DNA from: Paraburkholderia caffeinilytica
GTDB taxonomy: Bacteria > Pseudomonadota > Gammaproteobacteria > Burkholderiales > Burkholderiaceae
Assembly: GCF_003368325.1 (NCBI RefSeq)
Contig: NZ_CP031467.1
Location: 496,001-560,000, forward strand
DNA length: 64,000 nt
Direction: 5' to 3'
Shown here: positions 1 through 10,055 of the stretch, one piece after another
How positions within the stretch are numbered: position 1 is the stretch's first letter
Layout: each line of letters starts with the position of its first letter
Notes under the pieces: model-generated
Databases searched by the model: none
Seen by the model: only the letters and a program-made list of their open reading frames with translations
What the model was told of the DNA's origin: nothing
Program-made: the position numbers and the translations under genes

Positions 1-1005
1 GGCTTGCGACTGCCACTGCTCACGCTGCGCGGTCAGGGCGGCGATCTGCGCCTGCACGCGGTTGCGCGATTCGACGATGAACTTGATCTCGGCCTCGAGG
101 CGGCTGACTTCCGCATTCGCCTCGTACAACGCACCTTGTGCGCCCTGCATTGCGTCGCTGGCGGAATAATGCGCGACGCGCAGCGTTTCGAGCTGCGCCT
201 CGACTTCGCGCAGCTTTGCGGTTTGCGCCTCGAGGTCGATTTGAGCCTGCTCGATCGCGCGCTGCTGGCGCTCCTGCTCGCTGCCGGCTTCGTTCTTGCG
301 CAGCAGCCACAACAGACGCTGCTTCTCTTCGCCGTCGGTCTGCAGATCCTTGTATTTGGTCGCGACAATCGCCTGCGCTTCGAGCTTCTCGAGATTCGCC
401 CCGAGTTCGCGGACGATGTCCTCAACCCGCGTCAGATTCTCGCGCGTGTCGTGCAAACGGTTCTCGGTTTCGCGGCGGCGTTCCTTGTACTTCGACACGC
501 CCGCGGCTTCTTCGAGGAACACGCGCAGCTCTTCGGGCTTCGCCTCGATCAGGCGCGCGATCATGCCCTGCCCGATGATCGCGTACGCACGCGGCCCGAG
601 GCCGGTGCCGAGGAAGATGTCCTGAATGTCGCGGCGGCGCGCCGGCAGGTTGTTGATGTAGTAGCTCGAGGTGCCGTCGCGCGTGAGCACGCGCTTGACG
701 GCGATTTCGGCATACTGTCCCCACTGCCCGGCGGCGCGGCCGTCGGCGTTGTCGAACACGAGTTCGACGCTGGCGCGGCTACCCGGCTTGCGCGCGGTCG
801 AGCCATTGAAGATCACGTCCTGCATCGACTCGCCGCGCAGCTCGGAGGCGCGCGATTCGCCGAGCACCCAGCGCACGGCGTCGATGATGTTGGACTTGCC
901 GCACCCATTCGGTCCGACCACGCCGACAAGCTGGCCCGGGACCTGGAAATGCGTGGGATCGACGAATGACTTGAAGCCAGCGAGTTTGATCGAGGTCAGA
1001 CGCAC
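1..1005 (-). CDS. smc: Chromosome partition protein SMC, N-terminal part (runs off the window)
   Basis: ATPase of the SMC-ScpAB condensin that organises and segregates the chromosome. Only the first 335 of about 1170 residues are present. The leftward frame starts at a GTG at 1005 with MRLTSIKLAGFKSF, and carries a Walker A motif GPNGCGKSN at residues 31-39. The Q-loop region follows, then from about residue 165 a Glu/Arg/Lys/Ala-rich heptad pattern, the start of the long coiled coil. The head signature and Walker B motif lie outside the window. No in-frame stop interrupts it. The GTG is chosen because the protein matches the family from this residue. Confidence 0.95.
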   Translation of the reverse strand, partial: MRLTSIKLAGFKSFVDPTHFQVPGQLVGVVGPNGCGKSNIIDAVRWVLGESRASELRGESMQDVIFNGSTARKPGSRASVELVFDNADGRAAGQWGQYAEIAVKRVLTRDGTSSYYINNLPARRRDIQDIFLGTGLGPRAYAIIGQGMIARLIEAKPEELRVFLEEAAGVSKYKERRRETENRLHDTRENLTRVEDIVRELGANLEKLEAQAIVATKYKDLQTDGEEKQRLLWLLRKNEAGSEQERQQRAIEQAQIDLEAQTAKLREVEAQLETLRVAHYSASDAMQGAQGALYEANAEVSRLEAEIKFIVESRNRVQAQIAALTAQREQWQSQA

Positions 1006-1154
1006 GGCGATTTCGCTGTTTGAAAAGGGAAAATAAAAGGTGGCTCGTGAAGGCCGCACCGGCCGTTCGCCAATGCAGCGGAACGGCCCGCGATCCCCCG
1101 CGACACGGGCGCCAACCGCACGCGATGAAGCGTGCGCCAGCTAATGAGGGGCAA

Positions 1155-2141
1155 TCATACCATCGCACGCGAGCGGTTCTTAGCGTCCTTACGGTCTGCA
1201 CCTTCGCCGACGTCCGGACCCTCATCCTGATTGGCCGGATCAGGCGGCAAGGCACGGGTTCGATGCATCCAGCTGGACAATGCCGACGCCAGCACGATGC
1301 ACGCGCCGCCGGCCCATTCGCGCGGACCCGGCGACTCGCCGGCAAAGAGCCACGCGGACAAGGCCGTCACCACGAGCTCGAACAGCATGATGATCGACGC
1401 CCGATTGGCCGGCACACGCGCGAGTCCATACTGCACGAGCATATTGTTCGAGGCCAGCAGAAAACCGAGGCCAAGCACCAGCAGCGCGGCCGTGCCGAGA
1501 TGCGCGCCGGCGGGCGGTGCGGGCATCGCCTCGAACAGCGATGCAAAGGCGCTGAAAATCGCCGCCCCGCCGAAGATCGTCGCGGTACGCATTTCGGGCT
1601 TCATCTCGGGCAGCACGCGGCTCGTCTTGAGGATCAGCACGTTGCTCATCGCGAAACCCATGCCGCCCGCGAGCCCCGCCCATTCGGCGAGGTTGCCGGG
1701 CACGGGGATACCCAGCTGCGGCGACCACAGCATGGTCATCGCGCCGGCCAGCGACAGCGCGGCGAGGCCGGCGCCCGCCCACGTGAGCCGTTCGTGGAGG
1801 ATGAAATGCGCAAAAAGCGCGGTCCAGGCGGGCGTGAGATAGAACAGCAGCAGGACGCGCATCACCTCGCCGTGGATCGAGCCCCACACGAAACCCAGAT
1901 TGGTCACGCCGGCTGCCAGCGCGAGAGCCGGCAGCAGCCAGTGCCAGCGTACGGTTTTCAGCGCGCGATGACGGACCAGCAGGACGAACAGGCAACCGGC
2001 CCCGCTCGTCAGCGAGCTCGCCGCCGCGCCGGTTACGCCGAGCGCATTCAGCATGCGCAGCGGATACCAGATCATTCCCCATACGGACGCGCCGAGCATG
2101 ATTGCCAGGGTGGGCCAGCCTGTGCGAAGCCAGTTGGTCAT
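1155..2141 (-). CDS. EamA/DMT-family transporter
   Basis: 328-residue inner-membrane protein of the drug/metabolite transporter superfamily, with about ten hydrophobic segments arranged as two EamA repeats and a hydrophilic charged tail rich in Asp, Glu and Lys. The ATG at 2141 (MTNWLRTGWPTL) is preceded by GGGAG about 8 bases upstream. The open frame extends 52 codons further, but that part is Arg/Gln/Ser-rich and unlike a transporter. It lies downstream of and co-directional to the divergent dapC promoter region, 149 bp from smc. Substrate cannot be told from sequence; family members export amino acids, nucleosides or other metabolites. Confidence 0.85.
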   Translation of the reverse strand: MTNWLRTGWPTLAIMLGASVWGMIWYPLRMLNALGVTGAAASSLTSGAGCLFVLLVRHRALKTVRWHWLLPALALAAGVTNLGFVWGSIHGEVMRVLLLFYLTPAWTALFAHFILHERLTWAGAGLAALSLAGAMTMLWSPQLGIPVPGNLAEWAGLAGGMGFAMSNVLILKTSRVLPEMKPEMRTATIFGGAAIFSAFASLFEAMPAPPAGAHLGTAALLVLGLGFLLASNNMLVQYGLARVPANRASIIMLFELVVTALSAWLFAGESPGPREWAGGACIVLASALSSWMHRTRALPPDPANQDEGPDVGEGADRKDAKNRSRAMV

Positions 2142-2760
2142 GATGTGAGACTCCCGCGGCGGTTGCTGCTCCTGCGGGCGATGTTGCCGACTTTGCCGGC
2201 GGCGGCGTTCTTGCGCCGCCTTTGTCCGAGTCGTCCCAGTCGTCCGAGCCGTCCGGATGTCTCCGTTGCTGCTAGATACATTGCTGCTCCTGCTCACTTT
2301 TTACGCGAACCGTCCGCGGTTCGCGTCGTTCCCGCTGCGTCGCATTGCCTACGTCGCATTGCCCGCGCCGCCTGGCGGGTTGCGCCGCGTCTTACACGCG
2401 AGGCGTCGCAATACCAGGCACCTTCAATGTGCCCCTGCTACCTTGTGTGGCGGCACTTTGCGTGCGTTCGGGCCATTGCGGCCCTGAGTCGTCCTCGATC
2501 CTACCGTTAGTCATGTCCCAGTTGCGTGCGTTCTGGCTGGCTCGGGTGACTTTGGCTCGCATACGACCGCGCCGCCACGAATTTCCCGCCCAGATCGCCG
2601 CCGCGCCATGCCGGCCCGCGAACGGCCGCGTGCCACGCTATAATCATCCGCTCGCCGCTGCGATTGTTTTCGCGCCTTTCAGGCGTTTTGCCGTCTGCGC
2701 GCGCCCGGCATTTCCCTGCATCCGTCTCCCGCCCATCTTCGATCAGGCTCGATCCGCTCA
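2142..2760. other. Non-coding region between the EamA gene and dapC, with a candidate -10 element
   Basis: 619 bp with no convincing gene. It is low in complexity: short repeats such as TTGCTGCTCCTGC (about 2163 and 2280), runs of GTCGTCC/GTCCG, and two copies of CGTCGCATTGCC near 2338-2370. A perfect TATAAT sits at 2639-2644, about 117 bp before dapC, but has no recognisable -35 hexamer at 17 bp. It probably holds the divergent promoters for the EamA gene and the dap genes. Confidence 0.4.
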
Positions 2761-3990
2761 GTGAACCCGCTACTCGACTCCCTTCAGCCCTATCCGTTCG
2801 AAAAGCTGCGTGCGCTTTTCAAGGACGTCACGCCGCCGGCCGGCCTCGCGCACATCAGCTTCGGCATCGGCGAACCGAAACATCCCACGCCCGCGCTGAT
2901 TCGCGACGCGGTGATTGCCTCGCTCGGCGGTTTGTCGGCGTATCCGGCCACGATCGGCTCACCGGCACTGCGCGAGTCGATCGCGACATGGGTGACGCAG
3001 CGCTATAACCTGCCTCCGGTCGACCCGGCCACCCAGGTGCTGCCGGTGTCGGGCTCGCGCGAGGCGCTTTTTGCGTTCGCCCAAACGGTCATCAACCCGG
3101 TCATCGACCCCAAGCTCAATGCTGACGGCGAGCCTGCGATCGTACTCTGTCCGAACCCGTTCTACCAAATCTATGAAGGCGCGGCGATTCTGGCCGGCGC
3201 GCAGCCGTACTTCGTGAATAGCGACCCGGCGCGCAACTTCGCCTGCGACTATTCGGCGGTCCCGGCCGACATCTGGGCGCGCACGCAGCTGCTGTACGTG
3301 TGCTCGCCGGGCAATCCCACCGGCGCGGTGCTCACGCTCGAGGACTGGCGCGAACTGTTCGCGCTGTCGGACCGCTACGGCTTCGTGATCGCCTCGGACG
3401 AGTGCTACTCGGAAATCTACTTCGACGAAGCCAATCCGCCGCTTGGCGGCCTGGAAGCAGCCCATAAGCTCGGCCGTGGCTTCGAGCGCCTCGTGATGCT
3501 GTCGAGCCTGTCCAAGCGCTCCAATGTGCCGGGCATGCGCTCGGGCTTCGTGGCGGGCGACGCGGCGATCCTGAAAGACTTCCTGCTATACCGGACATAC
3601 CACGGCGCGGCCTTGTCGACGGTGTTCCAGAATGCCAGCATCGCGGCCTGGAATGACGAAACGCACGTGCGCGAGAACCGCGCGAAGTACGTGCAGAAGT
3701 TCTCCACCGTGACGCCGATGCTCGCCGAAGTGCTCGACGTGCGCCTGCCGGACGCCGCGTTCTACCTGTGGGCGGACGTCTCGCGCACCGGCCTGTCGGA
3801 CACCGAGTTCGCCCAGCGCCTCTACGCCGACTATAATGTGACGGTTCTGCCGGGCTCGTTCCTCGCGCGCACTGCGCACGGCGTGAATCCCGGCCGCAAT
3901 TTCGTGCGTATGGCGCTCGTCGCCGATGTCGACGAATGCACGCAGGGCGCACAACGAATCGTCGACTTTTGCCGCGCGCTCGCGGGTTGA
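2761..3990 (+). CDS. dapC: Succinyldiaminopimelate transaminase
   Basis: Fold-type I PLP aminotransferase of 409 residues that makes N-succinyl-L,L-diaminopimelate from N-succinyl-2-amino-6-ketopimelate and glutamate in lysine and peptidoglycan synthesis. Visible features are the substrate region FGIGEPKHPTP (about residues 35-45), CSPGNPTG (Asn of the PLP site), ASDECYSEIYF, and the Schiff-base lysine in SLSKRSNVPG followed by MRSGFVAGD. The start is a GTG at 2761. It heads the run dapC-dapD-arsC-like-dapE, which supports the DapC assignment over a generic aspartate aminotransferase. Confidence 0.93.
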   Translation: MNPLLDSLQPYPFEKLRALFKDVTPPAGLAHISFGIGEPKHPTPALIRDAVIASLGGLSAYPATIGSPALRESIATWVTQRYNLPPVDPATQVLPVSGSREALFAFAQTVINPVIDPKLNADGEPAIVLCPNPFYQIYEGAAILAGAQPYFVNSDPARNFACDYSAVPADIWARTQLLYVCSPGNPTGAVLTLEDWRELFALSDRYGFVIASDECYSEIYFDEANPPLGGLEAAHKLGRGFERLVMLSSLSKRSNVPGMRSGFVAGDAAILKDFLLYRTYHGAALSTVFQNASIAAWNDETHVRENRAKYVQKFSTVTPMLAEVLDVRLPDAAFYLWADVSRTGLSDTEFAQRLYADYNVTVLPGSFLARTAHGVNPGRNFVRMALVADVDECTQGAQRIVDFCRALAG

Positions 3991-4066
3991 GTTTTTGTGA
4001 GTGATTCAGCAACCCCGCGCACCGCATTCCCTTCTTCAGACTTCAACTCTTCAGAAAAGCACGCAT

Positions 4067-4894
4067 ATGTCGCAACAACTTCAGCAGATCATTGATACCG
4101 CCTGGGACAACCGCGCCGACCTGTCGCCGAAGGCCGCGCCGGCCGAGGTGCGCGAAGCCGTCGCCCACGCCATCGAGCAACTGGACAAGGGCGCGCTGCG
4201 CGTCGCCGAAAAGAAGGACGGCGACTGGGTCGTCAATCAATGGCTGAAGAAAGCCGTGCTGCTGTCGTTCCGCCTGGAAGACAACGTGGTGCAACCGGCC
4301 GGCGGCTACTCGCAGTTCTACGACAAGGTGCCGTCGAAGTTCGCCAACTACACCGCTGAAGACTTCGCCGCCGGCGGCTTCCGCGTGGTGCCGCCCGCCA
4401 TCGCGCGCCGCGGCTCGTTCATCGCGAAGAACGTCGTGCTGATGCCGTCGTACACCAACATCGGCGCCTATGTGGACGAAGGCACGATGGTCGACACGTG
4501 GGCGACCGTCGGCTCGTGCGCGCAGATCGGCAAGAACGTCCACCTGTCGGGCGGCGTGGGCATTGGCGGCGTGCTGGAGCCGCTGCAGGCCAATCCGGTC
4601 ATCATCGAAGACAACTGCTTCATCGGCGCGCGTTCCGAAGTGGTGGAAGGCGTGATCGTCGAAGAAAACTCGGTGATCTCGATGGGCGTGTACCTCGGCC
4701 AGAGCACCAAGATTTATGACCGCGAGACCGGTGAAGTCACGTACGGCCGCATTCCGGCGGGCTCGGTGGTGGTGGCGGGCAACCTGCCGTCGAAGGACGG
4801 CTCGCACAGCCTGTACTGCGCCGTGATCGTCAAGAAGGTCGACGCCAAGACGCGTGCGAAGGTCGGCCTGAACGAGCTGCTGCGAGGCGACTGA
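4067..4894 (+). CDS. dapD: 2,3,4,5-tetrahydropyridine-2,6-dicarboxylate N-succinyltransferase
   Basis: 275 residues, the same size as E. coli DapD. It uses succinyl-CoA to succinylate tetrahydrodipicolinate, the step before DapC. The C-terminal two thirds is a left-handed beta-helix of hexapeptide repeats (for example [19 protein letters not shown] and [10 protein letters not shown]). The ATG at 4067 ([15 protein letters not shown]) matches the family start; the frame is open 22 codons further upstream but that stretch is not conserved in type. Its stop overlaps the next start by one base (TGATG), so the two are translationally coupled. Confidence 0.97.
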   Translation: MSQQLQQIIDTAWDNRADLSPKAAPAEVREAVAHAIEQLDKGALRVAEKKDGDWVVNQWLKKAVLLSFRLEDNVVQPAGGYSQFYDKVPSKFANYTAEDFAAGGFRVVPPAIARRGSFIAKNVVLMPSYTNIGAYVDEGTMVDTWATVGSCAQIGKNVHLSGGVGIGGVLEPLQANPVIIEDNCFIGARSEVVEGVIVEENSVISMGVYLGQSTKIYDRETGEVTYGRIPAGSVVVAGNLPSKDGSHSLYCAVIVKKVDAKTRAKVGLNELLRGD

Positions 4895-5259
4895 TGGCAC
4901 GCGGCACCAAGACCGTCGTCTACGGCATCCCGAACTGCGACACCGTGAAGAAGGCCCGTGTGTGGCTGGAAGAGCACGGCGTCGAGTTCGAGTTCCACGA
5001 CTTCAAGAAGCACGGCGTGACCGAGCCGCTGGTTCAGGACTGGCTGAAAGACGTGAAACTCGACGCATTGCTGAACCGTCGCGGCACGACCTGGCGCGGC
5101 CTGTCCGACGACATGAAGGCGGCGGCGGACACGCAGTCGGGCGCGATCGCGTTGATGATTCACAAGCCGTCGGTGATCAAGCGGCCGGTGCTGGTGGTCA
5201 ACGGAAAGGTCAAGTCGCTCGGTTTTTCCGTGGACGAATATACGACACTGTTTGCGTGA
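4894..5259 (+). CDS. ArsC/Spx-family thioredoxin-fold protein (YffB-like)
   Basis: 121-residue small protein of the ArsC-like clan. The fold start TVVYGIPNCDTVKKARVWL contains its only cysteine (C15), where ArsC has its catalytic Cys; the arginine triad of true arsenate reductases is not evident. FKKHGVTEPLVQDWL and the IKRPVLVVNGK strand are typical of the YffB subgroup. It overlaps dapD by one base. A YffB homologue next to dapE also occurs in enterobacteria, which hints at a conserved but unexplained link with succinylase-pathway lysine synthesis. Arsenate reduction is unlikely; a glutathione-dependent thiol function is inferred for the family. Confidence 0.85.
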   Translation: MARGTKTVVYGIPNCDTVKKARVWLEEHGVEFEFHDFKKHGVTEPLVQDWLKDVKLDALLNRRGTTWRGLSDDMKAAADTQSGAIALMIHKPSVIKRPVLVVNGKVKSLGFSVDEYTTLFA

Positions 5260-5411
5260 CGGCGGTCGCCTCGGCGTGGCGCCATCCGCTTTAACCTGGC
5301 GTTGTTTGTCTGGGCGCACGCCGTTTGCCGACGCGCATGCCCGTTCGCGTGATTCGGCGCACGGGACTGAACGTCTGGCTCGGCGTCACGATCGAATGCG
5401 GCACGCAGTAA

Positions 5412-5430
5412 AACGCGGCCTCGCCGCGTT
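5412..5430 (+). promoter_or_regulatory. First hairpin in the dapE leader
   Basis: AACGCGGC-CTC-GCCGCGTT, a perfect 8-bp stem with a 3-base loop, lies 14 bases before the terminator-like hairpin at 5445. The pair sits in the 249-bp gap between the ArsC-like gene and dapE. It may be an upstream leader fold or part of a transcription-pausing element; this is inference from structure only. Confidence 0.35.
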
Positions 5431-5436
5431 GCTTAA

Positions 5437-6648
<1,212 letters not shown>

Positions 6649-6664
6649 CCAAGGAATTTCTGCG

Positions 6665-7549
6665 ATGACGCTCCCGTTTTCCACCGTCCGCGACCTGCTG
6701 CGTTTCGCGGTGTCGCGCTTCAACCAGGCCGAGCTGTCGTTCGGCCATGGCTCGGCCAACGCCTACGACGAAGCCGCCTATCTGATCCTGCACACGCTGC
6801 ATCTGCCACTCGATCTGCTGGAGCCGTTTCTCGACGCGCGTCTCTCCGCGGCTGAAATCGATGCCGTGCTGAACGTGATCGAGCGCCGTGCCGGCCAGCG
6901 CGTGCCGGCTGCCTACATCACGCAGGAAGCGTGGATGCACGGCTTCCACTTCTATGTGGATGAACGCGTGATCGTGCCGCGCTCGTTCATCGGCGAGTTG
7001 CTGCAGGACGGCCTGCAACCTTACGTCGAAGATCCCGAACAGGTCGGCGCCGTGCTCGAGTTGTGCACCGGGTCCGGCTGCCTCGCGATCCTCGCGGCGC
7101 ACGCGTTCCCGAACGCGGATATCGACGCCGTCGATCTCTCCGCCCCTGCTCTCGAGGTCGCCACGCGCAACGTCGCGGACTACAGGCTCGACGACCGCGT
7201 CGCCCTCTTCGAGGGCGATCTGTACGCGCCGCTCGCCGAGCGCCGCTACGACGTGATTATCACCAACCCGCCGTACGTGAACGCCGCCTCGATGCAGGCG
7301 CTGCCGGCCGAATACAAGCACGAGCCCGACATGGCGTTGGCGGGCGGCGCGGACGGCATGGACATCGTGCGCCGGATCATTGCCGAAGCGCGCAACTGGC
7401 TGACCGAAGACGGCGTGCTGGTGGTCGAGATCGGCAACGAGCGCGCGAACGTCGAAGCGGCATTCGGCGGTCTCGATCTGGTCTGGCTGTCGACGAGTGC
7501 CGGCGACGACAACGTGTTTCTGATTCAGGCCGCGGATCTGCCGGTGTAA
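6665..7549 (+). CDS. prmB: 50S ribosomal protein L3 N5-glutamine methyltransferase
   Basis: 294-residue SAM-dependent methyltransferase of the HemK/PrmB type that methylates a glutamine of ribosomal protein L3. It has an N-terminal helical domain, then motif I VLELCTGSGCLAILAA (about residues 130-145) and the glutamine-binding signature ITNPPYVN near residue 197. CTGSGC with a long N-terminal domain favours PrmB over the release-factor enzyme PrmC. A good ribosome site (AAGGA, 8 bases before the ATG) is present. It is 16 bp downstream of dapE, so probably co-transcribed. Confidence 0.9.
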   Translation: MTLPFSTVRDLLRFAVSRFNQAELSFGHGSANAYDEAAYLILHTLHLPLDLLEPFLDARLSAAEIDAVLNVIERRAGQRVPAAYITQEAWMHGFHFYVDERVIVPRSFIGELLQDGLQPYVEDPEQVGAVLELCTGSGCLAILAAHAFPNADIDAVDLSAPALEVATRNVADYRLDDRVALFEGDLYAPLAERRYDVIITNPPYVNAASMQALPAEYKHEPDMALAGGADGMDIVRRIIAEARNWLTEDGVLVVEIGNERANVEAAFGGLDLVWLSTSAGDDNVFLIQAADLPV

Positions 7550-7838
7550 CGCTGTATCGCTGTATCGCCGGACCACCCGAGCGCCGGACCGCTTTATCGC
7601 ACGACACGCGCCGCAGGCGTTCATTGTCTGCCGTGCGTGTCGCAGCGCATAGCCGCACACACAGGCACCGACCGACCGTCCCTCCCCCGCCTGCACACCC
7701 CGCATCCGCGGAATCCCCTAAGAAGCTGGACCATCACGCGCCCCCCAACGCACTCACGTTCGGTAAGATGGGCGCGGTCAGCTGCACGCTGCGCCGTCAG
7801 GCAGCAGCGGCGGTGCCTTGCCAACCCTTTACCCGCCT

Positions 7839-9278
7839 ATGGAATTCGACCTGCTTCACGTCGGCCCGCTGGTCGCCCTCGCCCATATTCTCGGCGTGGC
7901 GGCGGCGTGTCACGCGATTCTGTACACCCGCACGTCGCAAGGCGCGATCGCGTGGGCCGTGTCGCTGGTCGCCATGCCGTATCTGACACTGGTGCCGTAC
8001 CTGTTCCTCGGCCGCAGCAAATTTCAGGGCTACGCAGACGCGCGCCGCATCGAAAACGAGTTACTGCGCACGCGCGCGCATCCTCAGGAATGGGACACGC
8101 GGGCCTCCTCGGCGGGGCTGCCTACCCAGGAGCTCGGCGCGAGGCTCGTGCATTCGCTCACGCGCCTGGGAGGCATGCCGTTCCTGCCGGGCAATTCCGT
8201 GCGCACGCTGGTGAACGGGGCCGCCACTTTCGAGGCGATCTTCGAAGCGATCGAAAGCGCGCGCAATTACGTGATCGTGCAGTTCTTCATTGTGCGCGAC
8301 GACGCGCTCGGCGAGATGCTCAAAGACGCGCTGATCGCGAAAGCGCAGCAAGGCGTGCGCGTCTATTTCCTGTACGACAGCATCGGCAGCTTCGATCTGC
8401 CGCACCGCTACGTGGCAACGCTGCGCGCGGCCGGCGTGGAGACGCATCCGTTCGCCACCAATCGCCGCTTCGTGAACCGCCTGCAGCTGAACTTCCGCAA
8501 TCATCGCAAGATCGTTTCGGTGGACGGTGAGCGCGCCTTTATCGGCGGACACAACGTCGGTGTGGAATATCTCGGCGGCAAGCCGCCACTGTCGCCATGG
8601 CGCGATACGCATATCGAAGTGCGCGGCCCGGCTGTCGCCAGCATCCAGTTCGTGTTCACCGAAGACTGGCACTGGGCGACCCAGCAGTTGCCCGACTTCC
8701 CCATGCCGGCTTTCCAGCCTGCCGACGAGGGCATGCACTGCCTAGTCGTGCCGAGCGGTCCGGCCGACAAGCAGGAGACCTGCTCGCTTTTCTTCGTCGA
8801 GGCGATCAATGCGGCACGCGAGCGGATCTGGATCACCACGCCCTATCTCATACCCGACGAAGCCGTATTCGCCGCGCTGCGACTGGCGGTGCTACGCGGC
8901 GTGGATGTGCGCATTCTGATTCCGAGCCGGCGCGATCACCGCGTGGTGTTCACCGCCTCGAAGCTGTATGCGTACGACTCGCTGCGCGCGGGCATCCGCA
9001 TCTTCCGCTACCAGCCGGGCTTCCTGCATCAGAAGGTCGTGTTGATCGACAACGCGGCGGCGGCCATTGGCAGCGCCAATCTCGACAACCGCTCGTTCCG
9101 CTTGAACTTCGAGATCATGGTGCTGACCGTGGACCGGGGCTTCGCAAGGGATGTCGAAGCAATGCTGCTCAAGGACTTCGCGGAGTCGCTCGAAATCGAC
9201 CGCAACGAGTACCGCAAGGCGGGCGCGCTGCGGCGCGTGCTGATGCACGTGGCGCGGTTGTTCTCGCCGATCCTGTAG
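7839..9278 (+). CDS. cls: Cardiolipin synthase (phospholipase D family)
   Basis: 479-residue membrane enzyme that condenses two phosphatidylglycerols to cardiolipin. Two N-terminal hydrophobic helices (about residues 8-28 and 36-58, the second containing AMPYLTLVPYLFLG) precede two PLD domains. HKD motifs are seen at H222/K224 (NHRKIVSVDGERAFIGG) and H397/K399 (HQKVVLIDNAAAAIGS). The ATG at 7839 is preferred to an in-frame TTG at 7818. The 289-bp gap to prmB holds no other gene. Which Cls paralogue it is cannot be decided here. Confidence 0.9.
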   Translation: MEFDLLHVGPLVALAHILGVAAACHAILYTRTSQGAIAWAVSLVAMPYLTLVPYLFLGRSKFQGYADARRIENELLRTRAHPQEWDTRASSAGLPTQELGARLVHSLTRLGGMPFLPGNSVRTLVNGAATFEAIFEAIESARNYVIVQFFIVRDDALGEMLKDALIAKAQQGVRVYFLYDSIGSFDLPHRYVATLRAAGVETHPFATNRRFVNRLQLNFRNHRKIVSVDGERAFIGGHNVGVEYLGGKPPLSPWRDTHIEVRGPAVASIQFVFTEDWHWATQQLPDFPMPAFQPADEGMHCLVVPSGPADKQETCSLFFVEAINAARERIWITTPYLIPDEAVFAALRLAVLRGVDVRILIPSRRDHRVVFTASKLYAYDSLRAGIRIFRYQPGFLHQKVVLIDNAAAAIGSANLDNRSFRLNFEIMVLTVDRGFARDVEAMLLKDFAESLEIDRNEYRKAGALRRVLMHVARLFSPIL

Positions 9279-9296
9279 CGGTCCTGCTGCCGCGCC

Positions 9297-9348
9297 ACCG
9301 GAACCGGAACCGGGACCGGGACCGGAACCAACATCGACATCGACATCA
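9297..9348. repeat. Two adjacent hexanucleotide tandem repeats
   Basis: Five copies of ACCGG(A/G) at 9297-9326 are followed, after four bases, by three copies of ACATC(G/A) at 9331-9348. They lie between the convergent ends of cls and the glutathione peroxidase gene, outside any coding frame, so unit-number changes should be harmless. Confidence 0.85.
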
Positions 9349-9440
9349 CCATCAACTCGGGTTCGAGCACCGGCTCATGCCCGCAAGCCGGCTCCAGCCG
9401 CCACCTCAAACCGTTGCCGAACTTCCGGCTCGACCGCGCG

Positions 9441-9920
9441 TTACAACAGCTTTTCGATGTCTTCGACAATCGCCTCGGGCTTGGTCAGCGGCGCATAGCG
9501 CTTCACCACATTACCGTCGCGGCCGATCAGGAACTTGGTGAAATTCCATTTGATCGCCTCGAGCCCCAGCAAGCCCGGCGCCTCGCCCGTCAGATAGCGG
9601 AACAGCGGATGCGCATTGGCGCCGTTCACATCGATCTTGTCGAACATTGGAAAGGTCACGCCGTAATTCTTTTCGCAGAAACTGCCGATTTGCGTGGCGT
9701 CGCCCGGTTCCTGCTTGCCGAACTGGTTGCACGGAAAACCGAGCACCGCGAGGCCGCGCGCGGCGTAGGCGTCATAAACCTTCTGCAGACCCGCGTACTG
9801 CGGCGTGAACCCGCACTCACTGGCCGTATTGACGATCAGCAAGACCTTGCCTTGATAGCGCTCGAGGCTCACTTCCTCGCCGCCAAGCGTACGTGCGGAA
9901 AACGAATAAATCGATGTCAT
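9441..9920 (-). CDS. Glutathione peroxidase (thiol-dependent peroxidase)
   Basis: 159-residue peroxidase of the GPx/BtuE family that reduces hydrogen and lipid peroxides. The peroxidatic cysteine is C36 in NTASECGFTPQY (cysteine, not selenocysteine). The family signature GFPCNQFGKQEPG at about 60-72 supplies the catalytic Gln and a second Cys, and the catalytic Trp lies in IKWNFTKFLI. GGGGAG sits 6 bases upstream of the ATG at 9920. It is a single gene, convergent with cls. Bacterial Cys-type members often use thioredoxin rather than glutathione. Confidence 0.93.
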   Translation of the reverse strand: MTSIYSFSARTLGGEEVSLERYQGKVLLIVNTASECGFTPQYAGLQKVYDAYAARGLAVLGFPCNQFGKQEPGDATQIGSFCEKNYGVTFPMFDKIDVNGANAHPLFRYLTGEAPGLLGLEAIKWNFTKFLIGRDGNVVKRYAPLTKPEAIVEDIEKLL

Positions 9921-10055
9921 GTGCTCTCCCCGTGAAAGCCGTCAGTCTATGCCAAAAGCCGTCCCGCTACAGTCGGCCGAATGGCCGATCCTGGCTGGGC
10001 GCCCGGTGTCAGCCCCGGCAGTCTAAAATAGCGTTTTTCTTCAGCCGGCCTCTTC

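Noticed and set aside
1020..2510. Long rightward frame of 496 codons antisense to the EamA gene
   Set aside because: Arg/His/Gln-rich composition typical of the shadow of a high-GC gene; the opposite strand encodes a coherent membrane protein.
4714..5319. Leftward frame of 201 codons antisense to dapD and the ArsC-like gene
   Set aside because: Shadow of two well-supported genes; composition is not protein-like.
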